The position numbers were made by a program, and so were the translations under genes. Shown here in pieces: positions 1 to 9,577 of a stretch of 64,000 bases of DNA. The notes under the pieces were generated by a model that saw nothing but the letters and a program-made list of their open reading frames with translations, did no database searches and was not told the DNA's origin. The DNA is from Parendozoicomonas haliclonae. GTDB taxonomy: Bacteria; Pseudomonadota; Gammaproteobacteria; Pseudomonadales; Endozoicomonadaceae. The stretch lies in contig NZ_FWPT01000004.1 in the NCBI RefSeq assembly GCF_900174585.1, positions 456,746-520,745 on the forward strand, written 5' to 3'. Position 1 is the first letter of the stretch. Each line of letters begins with the position of its first letter.

Positions 1-321
1 AGTGGCCGGAACTTCTTCCACGTTCTGGCAGACAATAAACGAATCACTCTGCTGCCCCAGATTTCTGAGCTGTTTGAAGAGCTGAAAGCCAAACAGGAGC
101 AAAGCGTAGAGGCCGAGGTTATCTCTGCATTCCCTCTGTCTGAGCCCCAGCTGGCAACGCTTACTGAGAAGCTGAAGAACCGGCTGAAAACGGAAATCAG
201 AATCAGCAACACCATCGATGAGTCTTTACTCGGCGGTGTGATTATCCGGGCTGGTGATCTGGTGATTGATAGCAGCGTAAAAGCCAGGCTGGCAAAACTG
301 GCCGACGCAATGCGCACGTAA
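1..321 (+). CDS. atpH: F1Fo ATP synthase delta subunit (3' part)
   Basis: The reading frame is open from the first base and ends in TAA at 319-321, so 106 residues of the C-terminal part are present and the start lies outside the window. The end contains LGGVIIRAGDLVIDSSVKAR, the conserved C-terminal signature of the OSCP/delta family, followed by a short helix. The delta subunit sits on top of the F1 head and ties it to the b-subunit stalk, so the rotor torque is resisted. It lies 24 bases upstream of atpA in the usual H-A-G-D-C order. The identity is secure from both motif and context. Confidence 0.95.
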   Translation, partial: SGRNFFHVLADNKRITLLPQISELFEELKAKQEQSVEAEVISAFPLSEPQLATLTEKLKNRLKTEIRISNTIDESLLGGVIIRAGDLVIDSSVKARLAKLADAMRT

Positions 322-345
322 CAAAACGCTAAGGCAGGTTTGGTA

Positions 346-1890
346 ATGCAGCAACTGAATCCTTCAGAAATCAGCGATATCATCAAGAGCCGCATTGAGA
401 GCCTTGATGTTGCCGCTGAAGCCCGTAACGAGGGCACTATCGTCAGCGTATCTGACGGTATCGTACGTATCCACGGTCTTGCCGACGCCATGTACGGTGA
501 GATGATCGAATTTGGCAGTGGCGTATTCGGCATGGCCCTGAACCTTGAGCAGGACTCTGTCGGTGCTGTTGTTCTGGGTGACTACAAAGGTCTGGCCGAA
601 GGTCAGAAAGCCAAGTGCACCGGTCGTATCCTTGAAGTTCCAGTTGGTAATGAACTGCTCGGCCGTGTTGTTGACGCACTGGGTAACCCAATCGATGGCA
701 AGGGCCCACTCGATGCCAAGATGACCTCTCCACTTGAGAAGGTTGCTCCTGGTGTAATCGCCCGTCAGTCCGTAGACCAGCCAGTACAGACCGGCTACAA
801 GGCTATCGACGCCATGGTTCCCATCGGTCGTGGCCAGCGTGAGCTGATTATCGGTGACCGTCAGACCGGTAAGACCGCTGTCGCCATCGACGCCATCATC
901 AACCAGAAGAACACTGGTGTTAAGTGTATCTACGTTGCTGTTGGTCAGAAGCAGTCCTCTATCGCTAACGTCGTACGCAAGCTGGAAGAGCACGGCGCGA
1001 TGGATCACACCATCGTTGTTAACGCCGGTGCTGCTGACCCAGCGGCCATGCAGTTCCTGGCGCCATTCGCCGGCTGTGCCATGGGTGAGTACTTCCGTGA
1101 CCGCGGTGAAGATGCCCTGATTGTTTATGATGATTTGACCAAGCAGGCATGGGCCTACCGTCAGATCTCCCTGCTGCTGAAGCGTCCTCCTGGCCGTGAA
1201 GCATACCCAGGTGACGTTTTCTACCTGCACTCCCGTCTGCTCGAGCGTGCTGCCCGTGTAAACGCTGACTACGTTGAGAAGTTCACCAACGGTGAAGTGA
1301 AAGGCAAGACCGGTTCTCTGACTGCTCTGCCTATCATCGAAACCCAGGCTGGTGACGTATCTGCATTCGTACCGACCAACGTAATCTCCATTACCGATGG
1401 TCAGATCTTCCTGGAAACTGACCTGTTCAACGCCGGTATCCGTCCTGCGATGAACGCGGGTATCTCCGTATCCCGTGTAGGTGGTGCAGCCCAGACCAAG
1501 ATCATCAAGAAGCTGGGTGGCGGTATTCGTCTGGCACTGGCTCAGTATCGTGAACTGCAGGCTTTCGCCCAGTTCGCTTCTGACCTCGACGAAGCAACCC
1601 GTAAGCAGCTGGAACACGGTCAGCGTGTTACCGAACTGATGAAGCAGAAGCAGTATCAGCCTCAGTCTGTTGCTGAGATGGGTGTTGTTATCTACGCCGC
1701 TGAGAAGGGCTACCTGGAAGACGTGGAACTGAACAAGATCGGTGCTTTTGAAGCCGCTCTGATCAGCTACGTAAACAGCGAGCACGCTGCTCTGATGGCT
1801 ACCATCAACGAGTCTGGTGACTTTAACGGCGAAATCGAAGGCGGCATCAAAGAAGCCATCGAGAAGTTCAAGGCAACCCAGACCTGGTAA
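346..1890 (+). CDS. atpA: F1Fo ATP synthase alpha subunit
   Basis: A 514-residue protein, the normal length for bacterial alpha subunits. It carries the P-loop GDRQTGKTA near residue 170 and the signature [17 protein letters not shown] near residue 365. The alpha subunit forms the non-catalytic nucleotide sites of the alpha3beta3 ring on the cytoplasmic face of the membrane. I start at the ATG at 346 ([10 protein letters not shown]), which matches the usual N-terminus; an in-frame TTG six bases upstream would add two residues and is unlikely. It lies between atpH and atpG in one operon. Codon use is strongly biased, as expected for a highly expressed gene. Confidence 0.98.
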   Translation: MQQLNPSEISDIIKSRIESLDVAAEARNEGTIVSVSDGIVRIHGLADAMYGEMIEFGSGVFGMALNLEQDSVGAVVLGDYKGLAEGQKAKCTGRILEVPVGNELLGRVVDALGNPIDGKGPLDAKMTSPLEKVAPGVIARQSVDQPVQTGYKAIDAMVPIGRGQRELIIGDRQTGKTAVAIDAIINQKNTGVKCIYVAVGQKQSSIANVVRKLEEHGAMDHTIVVNAGAADPAAMQFLAPFAGCAMGEYFRDRGEDALIVYDDLTKQAWAYRQISLLLKRPPGREAYPGDVFYLHSRLLERAARVNADYVEKFTNGEVKGKTGSLTALPIIETQAGDVSAFVPTNVISITDGQIFLETDLFNAGIRPAMNAGISVSRVGGAAQTKIIKKLGGGIRLALAQYRELQAFAQFASDLDEATRKQLEHGQRVTELMKQKQYQPQSVAEMGVVIYAAEKGYLEDVELNKIGAFEAALISYVNSEHAALMATINESGDFNGEIEGGIKEAIEKFKATQTW

Positions 1891-1994
1891 GGGACGCTTG
1901 TCTTCTCCTGTAGGAGAAGCTGGCGCAGAAGCAGGTGAGGCGTTTTTTATCCAGCGCCAAACCTGCTCTCTCAGGTCCCTGACGAGGATTGACT

Positions 1995-2855
1995 ATGGCA
2001 GTCGGTAAAGAGATTAAGACGCAGATAGCGTCGATAAATAATACGCAGAAAATCACCTCCGCGATGGAGATGGTTGCTGCGTCCAAAATGCGCAAGGCTC
2101 AATCGCGTATGGAGCGTTCGCGCCCCTATGCCGAACGCATTCGCCAGGTCGTCGGTCACATCGCTAATTCCAACCCAGAGTATCGTCATGACTTTATGAC
2201 GGCTCGCGAAGTTAAGCGGGTTGGTTACATCATCGTATCTACGGATCGCGGACTGTGTGGTGGTTTGAACACCAACATGTTCAAGCGCACCGTAGCCGAG
2301 ATGCAGAAGTGGCACGACCAGGGTGTTGAAATTGATATCTGTGTTGTTGGTAACAAGGCCGCGTCGTTCTTTAACAGCTACGGCGGCAATGTAGTAGCAG
2401 CCATGACTCATCTGGGTGACAACCCGAACATCGCTGATCTGATCGGTGGTGTGAAAGTTATGCTGGATGCCTATGAGAGTGGTCAGATTGATCAGCTCAA
2501 CATCTGCTACAACCGCTTCGTTAACACGATGGCACAGACCCCGGTTCAGGAGCAGCTGCTGCCCCTGCCGCCCAGTGAGGATCTTGAGCACAAGTATTCC
2601 TGGGATTACCTGTATGAGCCGGATGCGAAGGCTCTGCTCGACGAACTTCTGGTTCGCTATATCGAGTCTCAGGTTTATCAGTCCGTGGTGGAAAACAATG
2701 CCTGTGAACAGGCTGCCCGTATGGTTGCTATGAAGAGCGCAACCGACAACGCCGGCAACCTGATCAACGAACTGAACCTTGTATACAACAAGGCGCGTCA
2801 GGCTGCGATTACCCAGGAACTTTCTGAAATCGTAAGCGGCGCTGCAGCGGTATAA
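1995..2855 (+). CDS. atpG: F1Fo ATP synthase gamma subunit
   Basis: A 286-residue protein beginning [20 protein letters not shown] and ending with the helix [23 protein letters not shown], both hallmarks of the gamma subunit. These two terminal helices form the coiled-coil rotor shaft inside the alpha3beta3 ring. The start at the ATG at 1995 is preceded by a GAGG ribosome binding site around 1984; an in-frame TTG at 1989 is rejected. The gap of 104 bases after atpA holds no gene. The stop is followed by 81 bases of leader before atpD. Confidence 0.97.
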   Translation: MAVGKEIKTQIASINNTQKITSAMEMVAASKMRKAQSRMERSRPYAERIRQVVGHIANSNPEYRHDFMTAREVKRVGYIIVSTDRGLCGGLNTNMFKRTVAEMQKWHDQGVEIDICVVGNKAASFFNSYGGNVVAAMTHLGDNPNIADLIGGVKVMLDAYESGQIDQLNICYNRFVNTMAQTPVQEQLLPLPPSEDLEHKYSWDYLYEPDAKALLDELLVRYIESQVYQSVVENNACEQAARMVAMKSATDNAGNLINELNLVYNKARQAAITQELSEIVSGAAAV

Positions 2856-2912
2856 GCGCGGCCGTTTAAACAGCCTTGAGCGGGCTCAAGCCCGAAGGGC
2901 TTGACCCAATAA

Positions 2913-4313
<1,401 letters not shown>

Positions 4314-4335
4314 GGGCTGACAGGAGGGATATCCC

Positions 4336-4773
4336 ATGGCAGTAACAGCTAAGACAGTTACTTGCGATATCGTCAGCGCCGAAGAGTCCATCTTCTCCGG
4401 TACGGTGGAGATGGTAGTGGCGACTGGTACCGAGGGTGACCTCGGTATCACTCCTGGCCACGCCCCGCTGATGTCTGCCCTGAAGCCTGGCCCTATCCGC
4501 ATTGTGCGTGAAGGCGGCGAAGAAGAGATCTACTACATCTCTGGCGGCTTCGTAGAAGTGCAGCCAAACAGTATCAACGTGCTTGCAGACACTGCTCTGC
4601 GTGCTGGTGATATGGATGAAGCTGCAGCTCTTGAAGCCAAGAAGCAGGCTGAGAAGGCTCTTGCAGATCAGAAGGGCGAGTTCGACTACAGTCGTGCTGC
4701 TGCCCAGCTGGCTGAAGCGGCTGCTCAACTGCGTACTCTGCAGGCTATTCGCAAGAAGGTTGGTAAGCGCTGA
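4336..4773 (+). CDS. atpC: F1Fo ATP synthase epsilon subunit
   Basis: A 145-residue protein with the N-terminal beta-sandwich ([20 protein letters not shown], then [16 protein letters not shown] near residue 40) and a C-terminal helical hairpin rich in Ala, Lys and Glu. The epsilon subunit binds the foot of the gamma shaft and can inhibit ATP hydrolysis. AGGAGG-like sequence (CAGGAGGGATAT) precedes the ATG. This is the last gene of the operon and is followed by a strong terminator at 4889-4928. Confidence 0.97.
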   Translation: MAVTAKTVTCDIVSAEESIFSGTVEMVVATGTEGDLGITPGHAPLMSALKPGPIRIVREGGEEEIYYISGGFVEVQPNSINVLADTALRAGDMDEAAALEAKKQAEKALADQKGEFDYSRAAAQLAEAAAQLRTLQAIRKKVGKR

Positions 4774-4888
4774 TCCCAGGGTCAGTGCTTCAGCTGGAGC
4801 ATTGAGGTTATACAGGGCTTAAGTTAGATAAAAAGCTTGGATAACTTTGTGAACAAAATGCTCTAACTGATTGAAAAACAGCCAAATT

Positions 4889-4928
4889 AAAACCCTCGAA
4901 ACCAGTTTTGGTTCTCGAGGGTTTTTTT
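4889..4928 (+). terminator. rho-independent terminator of the atp operon
   Basis: AACCCTCGA at 4891-4899 pairs with TCGAGGGTT at 4914-4922 and is followed directly by a T run. It lies about 120 bases after the atpC stop. Confidence 0.9.
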
Positions 4929-4989
4929 GTATCTGTGGGTATTGTGTTTTTTAGCCTATTTGCTTTGGAATCAGTGAGTTACCTTCAAT

Positions 4990-5014
4990 TGAACAGTGTT
5001 ATGAACACTGTTTC
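4990..5014. promoter_or_regulatory. two back-to-back TGAACAnTGTTCA operator copies
   Basis: Two 13-base near-palindromes (4990-5002 and 5002-5014, each with two mismatches to TGAACAnTGTTCA) overlap by one base. They lie just past the 3' end of the TetR-family gene. They are the distal members of a nine-copy set, the rest of which lies upstream of that gene. Confidence 0.6.
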
Positions 5015-5047
5015 TCTACCCTTTTGAGGCCTTGTATTCCGGGCTTC

Positions 5048-5725
5048 TCACTTCAATGTGGACAGTTTGTCTGGCTTCACTGCTGCCCGTGTATAACTTC
5101 TGCCGTCACTATTGGTATAGCTCTGCAGGAAGTTGCTGAGAAACATATCCAGCATTTGCTCACCACTGGCATTCTTCTCCTGCAGAACCCCGCCACCTGC
5201 TGCCAACAGGCAGATTCCGTGAACTCCTGCCCATAACACCCGTGATGCGATATGAATCTCCTGCAGACTCTTTCGCTTTCCTGCCTCGCTAAGGGCTCTG
5301 GTACGACTTAACTGTTCGGTAAACAGGGCGTATAAACGCTCTACACGGCTCTTTTGCCACTCCGGCAGAACTTTCTGATCCGGTATTCGGTGTTCAAAGG
5401 CCAGATGCCAGCGATGGGGGTATTTACGGGCATAAGCCAGGTAAACACGTGCCAGCTTTCTCAATCCCTGCTGAGGGTGAGTTTCATCCCGAACAGCCAT
5501 GGCTGAGAGTGTGTGTAACTCATCAAGTGTTTCAGCATTCGCAGCAATTAACAAGTCCGCATAAGAACCAAAAGAATTGATAATCGTCGCAGGGGCATAA
5601 CCAATCAATTTGGCTATTTTGCGCAGGCTCATGTCCTGGGGAGGGTAGAGTGTCAGAAATTCTCTCACTGTCTTGAGAGTGAGACGTTGAAGCTCATCCT
5701 TGCTGTGATCGTTCCGTCGGGCCAT
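5048..5725 (-). CDS. TetR-family transcriptional regulator
   Basis: A 225-residue protein. Residues about 10-60 form a TetR-type DNA-binding domain with the helix-turn-helix MSLRKIAKLIGYAPATIINSF, in which the second helix departs from the usual G-x-Y-x-H/Y-F pattern. The C-terminal part (about 75-200) is helical and looks like a WHG-type ligand domain (YLAYARKYPHRWHLAFEHR). Ligand unknown. A site matching 11 of 13 positions of the palindrome TGAACAnTGTTCA lies at 5752-5764, just upstream of the start, and seven or more further copies lie around the gene. Autoregulation is therefore likely. The target genes may include the secreted protein at 6056-6838 or genes elsewhere. Confidence 0.85.
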   Translation of the reverse strand: MARRNDHSKDELQRLTLKTVREFLTLYPPQDMSLRKIAKLIGYAPATIINSFGSYADLLIAANAETLDELHTLSAMAVRDETHPQQGLRKLARVYLAYARKYPHRWHLAFEHRIPDQKVLPEWQKSRVERLYALFTEQLSRTRALSEAGKRKSLQEIHIASRVLWAGVHGICLLAAGGGVLQEKNASGEQMLDMFLSNFLQSYTNSDGRSYTRAAVKPDKLSTLK

Positions 5726-5751
5726 TCCATGTCACCGTTGAGTCTGAATTG

Positions 5752-6033
5752 TTATCACTGTTCAGAAACAACCCTCAACATCGGCAGACCGCCTGCAGGA
5801 TTCCAAACACCGTTTATTTCTTTCGCATGAAAAATCGTACAGCGTTTAATTTCAGTCTGGAGGCTCTAGGGCGGGGGCGTCAAGGCGAGAGGTCAAAAAT
5901 GAAGGGAAGAAAACTGAACACTGCTTTAAAAACAGTGTTCATTTCAAACAGCGTTCAGATGATTTTTCTGAAACAGTGTTAACAATTCCCGATGTATGAA
6001 CATTGTTCAGGTGAGAACAAAAAACACTGTTCA
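5752..6033. promoter_or_regulatory. cluster of seven TGAACAnTGTTCA-type operators
   Basis: The 330-base gap upstream of the TetR gene holds no gene. It holds copies of a 13-base palindrome centred at 5758, 5921, 5935, 5951, 5976, 6003 and 6027. The copy at 5997-6009 is perfect (TGAACA-T-TGTTCA). Adjacent copies at 5915-5941 also form a larger inverted repeat. Spacing between centres is about 14-26 bases, roughly one to two and a half helical turns. The arrangement suggests cooperative binding by the neighbouring TetR protein; that is inference. Confidence 0.7.
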
Positions 6034-6055
6034 GACCCTGAATTCTCAACACACT

Positions 6056-6838
6056 TTAGTGGTGCTCAAATAAGCGGTTCTTGATCACGTTAAAGTCTTT
6101 ACCCAGTGGCAGGACACTCATTCTCAGTTGGACGCCGAGCCCTACATTGACTCTGGCACCATAGTTGAAGTCAATACCGGTCTGGTTAAAGTCAAAGTCA
6201 TTGGGAGTATCGATACTTTGTCTGCGCACACCAAGTAGCAATCCCATGCTCATTGATGTTGTTGGCACGAGCGAAACCGGAGAGCGTGAATATTCAATAT
6301 TCTTCAACGTTCCGGCGGTAATACCGCAGTTGGCACCAAAGCCCAGTCCACCTGTGACTTCAAGGCCTGGGCGTAACTCCAGCCAGACATCCCCCAAAGT
6401 GTTGTGGCAGCCGGCAAGATTGACTGAGCCTGTAAGACCAAGAACCCAGGCATCGGCTCCGGCATAGGTACCGAACAACGAACACTCGGATTTGGGATCA
6501 GCAAATCCGGAAAACAGTTTCTTGGTAGTGTCCGAAGCCTCCAATAACGAAATCTGGTGCAGGTAGCGCACACGACTGGCAGGGCTGCTGCCTTTCAAAG
6601 ATTTCTGGATGGCCCAGCAGGAGCTGGATTCTGGAGTATGCGCATCCGGGTTCTCACTGCGAAGAGCTGTTTCGACAATCGTGGCCAGGCTTTGCAGCGT
6701 ATCAAAACCACCAACCCGTGAATGAACAATCTTGGAAGTGCATCTAAGCAGGCTGTCAAAGTCTGCCTGTGCACTCTGCTGAAATCCGAGGCAGGCTACG
6801 AGAGGCAGACATAACTTCCACAAAGGAATAGTTCGCAT
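6056..6838 (-). CDS. secreted protein of unknown function
   Basis: A 260-residue protein with a clear signal peptide (MRTIPLWKLCLPLVACLGFQ, cleavage likely after QSAQA). The mature part has two zones. Residues about 27-125 are mostly polar and helical with several cysteines. Residues about 125-260 are glycine- and aromatic-rich with alternating hydrophobic positions, which would fit an outer-membrane or periplasmic beta structure. I do not recognise a family. Its 3' end faces the operator cluster of the TetR gene, so that cluster is downstream of it and would not be its promoter. Confidence 0.7.
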   Translation of the reverse strand: MRTIPLWKLCLPLVACLGFQQSAQADFDSLLRCTSKIVHSRVGGFDTLQSLATIVETALRSENPDAHTPESSSCWAIQKSLKGSSPASRVRYLHQISLLEASDTTKKLFSGFADPKSECSLFGTYAGADAWVLGLTGSVNLAGCHNTLGDVWLELRPGLEVTGGLGFGANCGITAGTLKNIEYSRSPVSLVPTTSMSMGLLLGVRRQSIDTPNDFDFNQTGIDFNYGARVNVGLGVQLRMSVLPLGKDFNVIKNRLFEHH

Positions 6839-6955
6839 ATTTCTATACCCCGTATATAAGAGGGGTAAAAGTAGGAAAGATGTCGGGTATTAATGTGATT
6901 TTTTGTAAGGCGGCGTAGTTTTGTGGTGAATGGAGAAAGCCGTTAGGAGAAGAGA

Positions 6956-6980
6956 AAGCCTGTATTCGTCATACAGGCTT
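6956..6980 (-). terminator. hairpin after the CMD-family gene
   Basis: AAGCCTGTAT (6956-6965) and ATACAGGCTT (6971-6980) form a perfect 10-bp stem with a 5-base loop, eight bases past the stop of the minus-strand gene at 6988. The following T run is weak. Confidence 0.6.
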
Positions 6981-6987
6981 GAAGCTA

Positions 6988-7542
6988 TTAGCGGGCTTTT
7001 TTAGGCATCTCACATAAACCCTGGGCGGGAAGATCCAGGGCTGCATTAAAGCGGGCAGACATATTCTGAAAGGATATGAGTGCAGTCAGTTCCATAATCT
7101 GCTGATCAGAAAAATGCTCTTTAAGCTCTGCTCTTAATTCAGGTGTTACCGGACACCCGGTTTCAGACATGGCTTTTGTCCACGCCAGAGCAACCTTCTC
7201 ATTGGTGGTGAAACTATCACTGGTTTGCCAGTTATCCAGCTCAGTCAGCTTATCTTCTCCGCCAGCCTGTTGGATCAGTGTGAGGCTATTGAGGTCTACA
7301 CAAAACTCACACCAGTTAAGACGGGCAACATAAACCTGAACTAGTGCCCGCAAGGAAGGAGCAAGAGGAGACTTCTTTCTGCTAAGTGTTGCCCATGTGC
7401 TGGCAAAAAGAACAAACAAGGATGGTTTGCGTGCCCACATCAGGGCCGGCTGAAGCATCTGTCCGTAGGTTCTCTCCTGCCGTATGAAGAACCAGCGCAG
7501 CCATATCGGCAGCCTGGCAGGATCAGCGGGTTTTATAAGCAT
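6988..7542 (-). CDS. carboxymuconolactone decarboxylase (CMD/AhpD)-family protein
   Basis: A 184-residue protein with the AhpD-like core. RALVQVYVARLNWCEFCVDL near residues 75-95 contains the CxxC pair (CEFC) of the peroxidase-type branch, followed by an active-site histidine region that is not well conserved here. The C-terminal helix (MELTALISFQNMSARFNAAL) is typical. Proteins of this family act as small thiol peroxidases or related enzymes; the substrate cannot be read from the sequence. It is 30 bases downstream of the Nudix lipoprotein gene on the same strand, so the two may be co-transcribed. Confidence 0.8.
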   Translation of the reverse strand: MLIKPADPARLPIWLRWFFIRQERTYGQMLQPALMWARKPSLFVLFASTWATLSRKKSPLAPSLRALVQVYVARLNWCEFCVDLNSLTLIQQAGGEDKLTELDNWQTSDSFTTNEKVALAWTKAMSETGCPVTPELRAELKEHFSDQQIMELTALISFQNMSARFNAALDLPAQGLCEMPKKAR

Positions 7543-7572
7543 AATTGTTATCCACAGGCTGTTACTGAAGCC

Positions 7573-8079
7573 TTACTCGAGTTGCTTACTTATCCCGGAT
7601 ATATTCTCACGAATGATGTTGCGCGTCTGTGTAAATTGCTCGGGGAAGCGCCAGTTATCTTTGTCGAGGGAGAGCCACGAACGCCAGGACACATCACTGA
7701 CTTCTTTCCAATCCTGAGTCTCAAGAACCGGCTCGGCTTCCTGAGGTGTGCATTGGTATAGCTGGAAGCCATTATCCAGTTGGGTCAGCAGGTTATTCAC
7801 TGTGACTTTTACGCCCGTCTCCTCATAGGTTTCCCGGTACGCTGTGCAGCGTGGGGATTCCCCTGTGTCGGAAGTGCCGCCAGGCAGAGACTGCTTACCG
7901 GTCAGACGCATGGTAATAATTAATACATCATCACCACGGGTTACCAGACAGCCGGCATTGGCTCCCTGCGTTTTGTCTTCCGCATAGGGGCAGGGGCGTT
8001 GAGCCTGCTGCTGACAGCCGGTTATCAACAGAATGGATGCAGTGAACAAGATCCGAAGGCGGGTTTTGGGCGTCATCAT
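7573..8079 (-). CDS. Nudix hydrolase predicted to be a lipoprotein
   Basis: A 168-residue protein. Residues 1-22 form a lipoprotein signal peptide ending in the lipobox LITGC. The Nudix box is complete: GGTSDTGESPR then CTAYRETYEETGV around residues 67-90, matching Gx5Ex7REUxEExGU, so the metal-binding residues are all present. Nudix enzymes cleave nucleoside diphosphates linked to another group; most are cytosolic, so export to the envelope is odd. An adjacent ATG three bases downstream (8076) could also be the start. It lies upstream of the CMD-family gene and downstream of the TauE-type gene on the same strand. Confidence 0.85.
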   Translation of the reverse strand: MMTPKTRLRILFTASILLITGCQQQAQRPCPYAEDKTQGANAGCLVTRGDDVLIITMRLTGKQSLPGGTSDTGESPRCTAYRETYEETGVKVTVNNLLTQLDNGFQLYQCTPQEAEPVLETQDWKEVSDVSWRSWLSLDKDNWRFPEQFTQTRNIIRENISGISKQLE

Positions 8080-8168
8080 GTCCAGACCGAAAAGTGATGG
8101 TGAAGAAAGACATTCTTATTTTCGACCTCATCATGTGGCTGAGGTTCACTGCAAAATAAAAAATCTGC

Positions 8169-8933
8169 TCAGGATGGTATCAGGTTGAATCCCTGCAGTG
8201 TCAATGTGACCCCGAGAAGAGCCAGAGATATATAGCAAAACCTGTAAATAAATAGCTGAGATAACCTGTGCAAAAGCCAATAGCCCAGCAGGACTCCTAT
8301 GGGAGTAAGAGGTAAAAGAACAAGGGAGGTACTCAGATTCTCGGTGTTCAGCTGGCCAACAGTTGCGTAGGCACAGACCTTTGCCACGTTCATGGAGCCG
8401 AAAATCCAGGCTTGTGTGCCCATCAAAATTCGGCTTTCCAGCTTCATGGGGAGTATATAAATGCTGAACGGAGGTCCACCGGCATGGATTCCGTAGCTGG
8501 CAACACCCGTGAGGCTGCCCCAGAAAAAGCCTTTTCCAGAGCTGACCTGAGACTGTGAGCGAGCTGTTTGCAACAACTGCGATACACAGAAACCAATAGA
8601 GACTATGCCGATAAAAAGCCTTAAAGCATCTGGGGATAAGTATTGGAAACCAAAGGCTGCAATAACAACGCCGAAAAGGCAGCCTGGTAACAGAGATTTA
8701 AAAACAGCGAGATCCATCTCTCCCCGAAATTTCCATAGAGAGAGCAGATCCATCACCAGAAGCAATGGCAGAAGAATAGCTGCTGCCTGGATAGGATCTA
8801 TTACCAGAGCCATTAAAGGCACGGATAAACAGCCAAGAATATTGCCCAACCCTCCCTTGGCCATGCCATTGATGACGACAGCAGGTATCGCAAGGCAGTA
8901 AAAAATCGGGTCCACCGGGATAGGTATATTCAT
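8169..8933 (-). CDS. TauE/SafE-family sulfite or anion exporter
   Basis: A 254-residue membrane protein with about eight hydrophobic segments. The paired pattern of the TauE/SafE family is visible: an N-terminal GMAKGGLGNILG motif near residue 25 and a second half with GSLTGVASYGIHAGGPPFSIYIL near residue 135. The family moves sulfite, sulfoacetate and related anions across the inner membrane; the substrate here is unknown. I prefer the ATG at 8933; a GTG at 8951 is also in frame. The gene is divergent from the cupin gene, with a gap of about 70 bases that must contain both promoters. Confidence 0.8.
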   Translation of the reverse strand: MNIPIPVDPIFYCLAIPAVVINGMAKGGLGNILGCLSVPLMALVIDPIQAAAILLPLLLVMDLLSLWKFRGEMDLAVFKSLLPGCLFGVVIAAFGFQYLSPDALRLFIGIVSIGFCVSQLLQTARSQSQVSSGKGFFWGSLTGVASYGIHAGGPPFSIYILPMKLESRILMGTQAWIFGSMNVAKVCAYATVGQLNTENLSTSLVLLPLTPIGVLLGYWLLHRLSQLFIYRFCYISLALLGVTLTLQGFNLIPS

Positions 8934-9006
8934 TTGTCTGAGAGAGTCCACCAGTCAATGCTCGCAGGGAGTCTACACTGCACTGAAAATAACGGTGGAT
9001 AACAGC

Positions 9007-9501
9007 ATGGCTACTTACAGGCGCGATAGGAGAGCAGAGGCAAACAGGTCTCTAAGTCATTGCTTGATAGGGTTGTGGATAATTTTATCCTGCGGGTATA
9101 TCAGTGCTGCTTTTGCCGAATCTGATACTTCAGGTTACAGCAGTGCCATCCAGGTTGAGGTCTTGAAACAGTCCGGGCTAACAATAAATGGCGGATTGAT
9201 TGAATACCCTGAACCCGGCCAGCCAGAGATAACCACACGGAAGGTCACTCTCCCTCCCGGTGCAAAGACCGGCTGGCACTATCACCCAGTTCCGATTGTA
9301 GGCTACATACTGGAAGGGGAGCTGGAGCTGCAACTGGCTGATGGGTTGACCAAAACCCTTAAAACGGGAGAGGTGATCTATGAAGCCATTAATGCCGTGC
9401 ATCAGGGAGTAAACAACAGCAGTAAAGATGTGGTTATTCTGGCCTTTTACCTTGGCATTGAGGGTGAGCCAACCACAATCAAGGTTCCAAGCTCCAAATA
9501 A
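9007..9501 (+). CDS. exported cupin-domain protein
   Basis: A 164-residue protein with a possible signal sequence in its first 40 residues (CLIGLWIILSCGYISAAFAE). The cupin core follows: GWHYHPVPIVGYILEGELEL near residue 95 is the first metal-binding motif (G-x5-H-x-H...E-x6-G), and the second motif includes AVHQGVNNSS near residue 130. Single-domain cupins bind a metal and a small ligand; no substrate can be inferred. The ATG at 9007 follows a GGTGGA ribosome binding site. The next gene, a 2-hydroxycarboxylate carrier, begins 76 bases later, so the pair may be an operon. Confidence 0.8.
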   Translation: MATYRRDRRAEANRSLSHCLIGLWIILSCGYISAAFAESDTSGYSSAIQVEVLKQSGLTINGGLIEYPEPGQPEITTRKVTLPPGAKTGWHYHPVPIVGYILEGELELQLADGLTKTLKTGEVIYEAINAVHQGVNNSSKDVVILAFYLGIEGEPTTIKVPSSK

Positions 9502-9577
9502 TAATCCGACTGGCACATTCTCAATCACCTCTTACTTTATAAGCACCAAAAATGATGACCTTCAAAAAGGTGCAGCG

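Noticed and set aside
364..1785. Long antisense reading frame across atpA
   Set aside because: It mirrors the codon bias of atpA and shows no protein family features. The same applies to frames opposite atpD (2886-4502), glmS (18278-19471) and cutC (32650-34095).
5749..5982. 77-codon frame in the operator cluster
   Set aside because: It is built from the repeated operator sequences and has no start signal.
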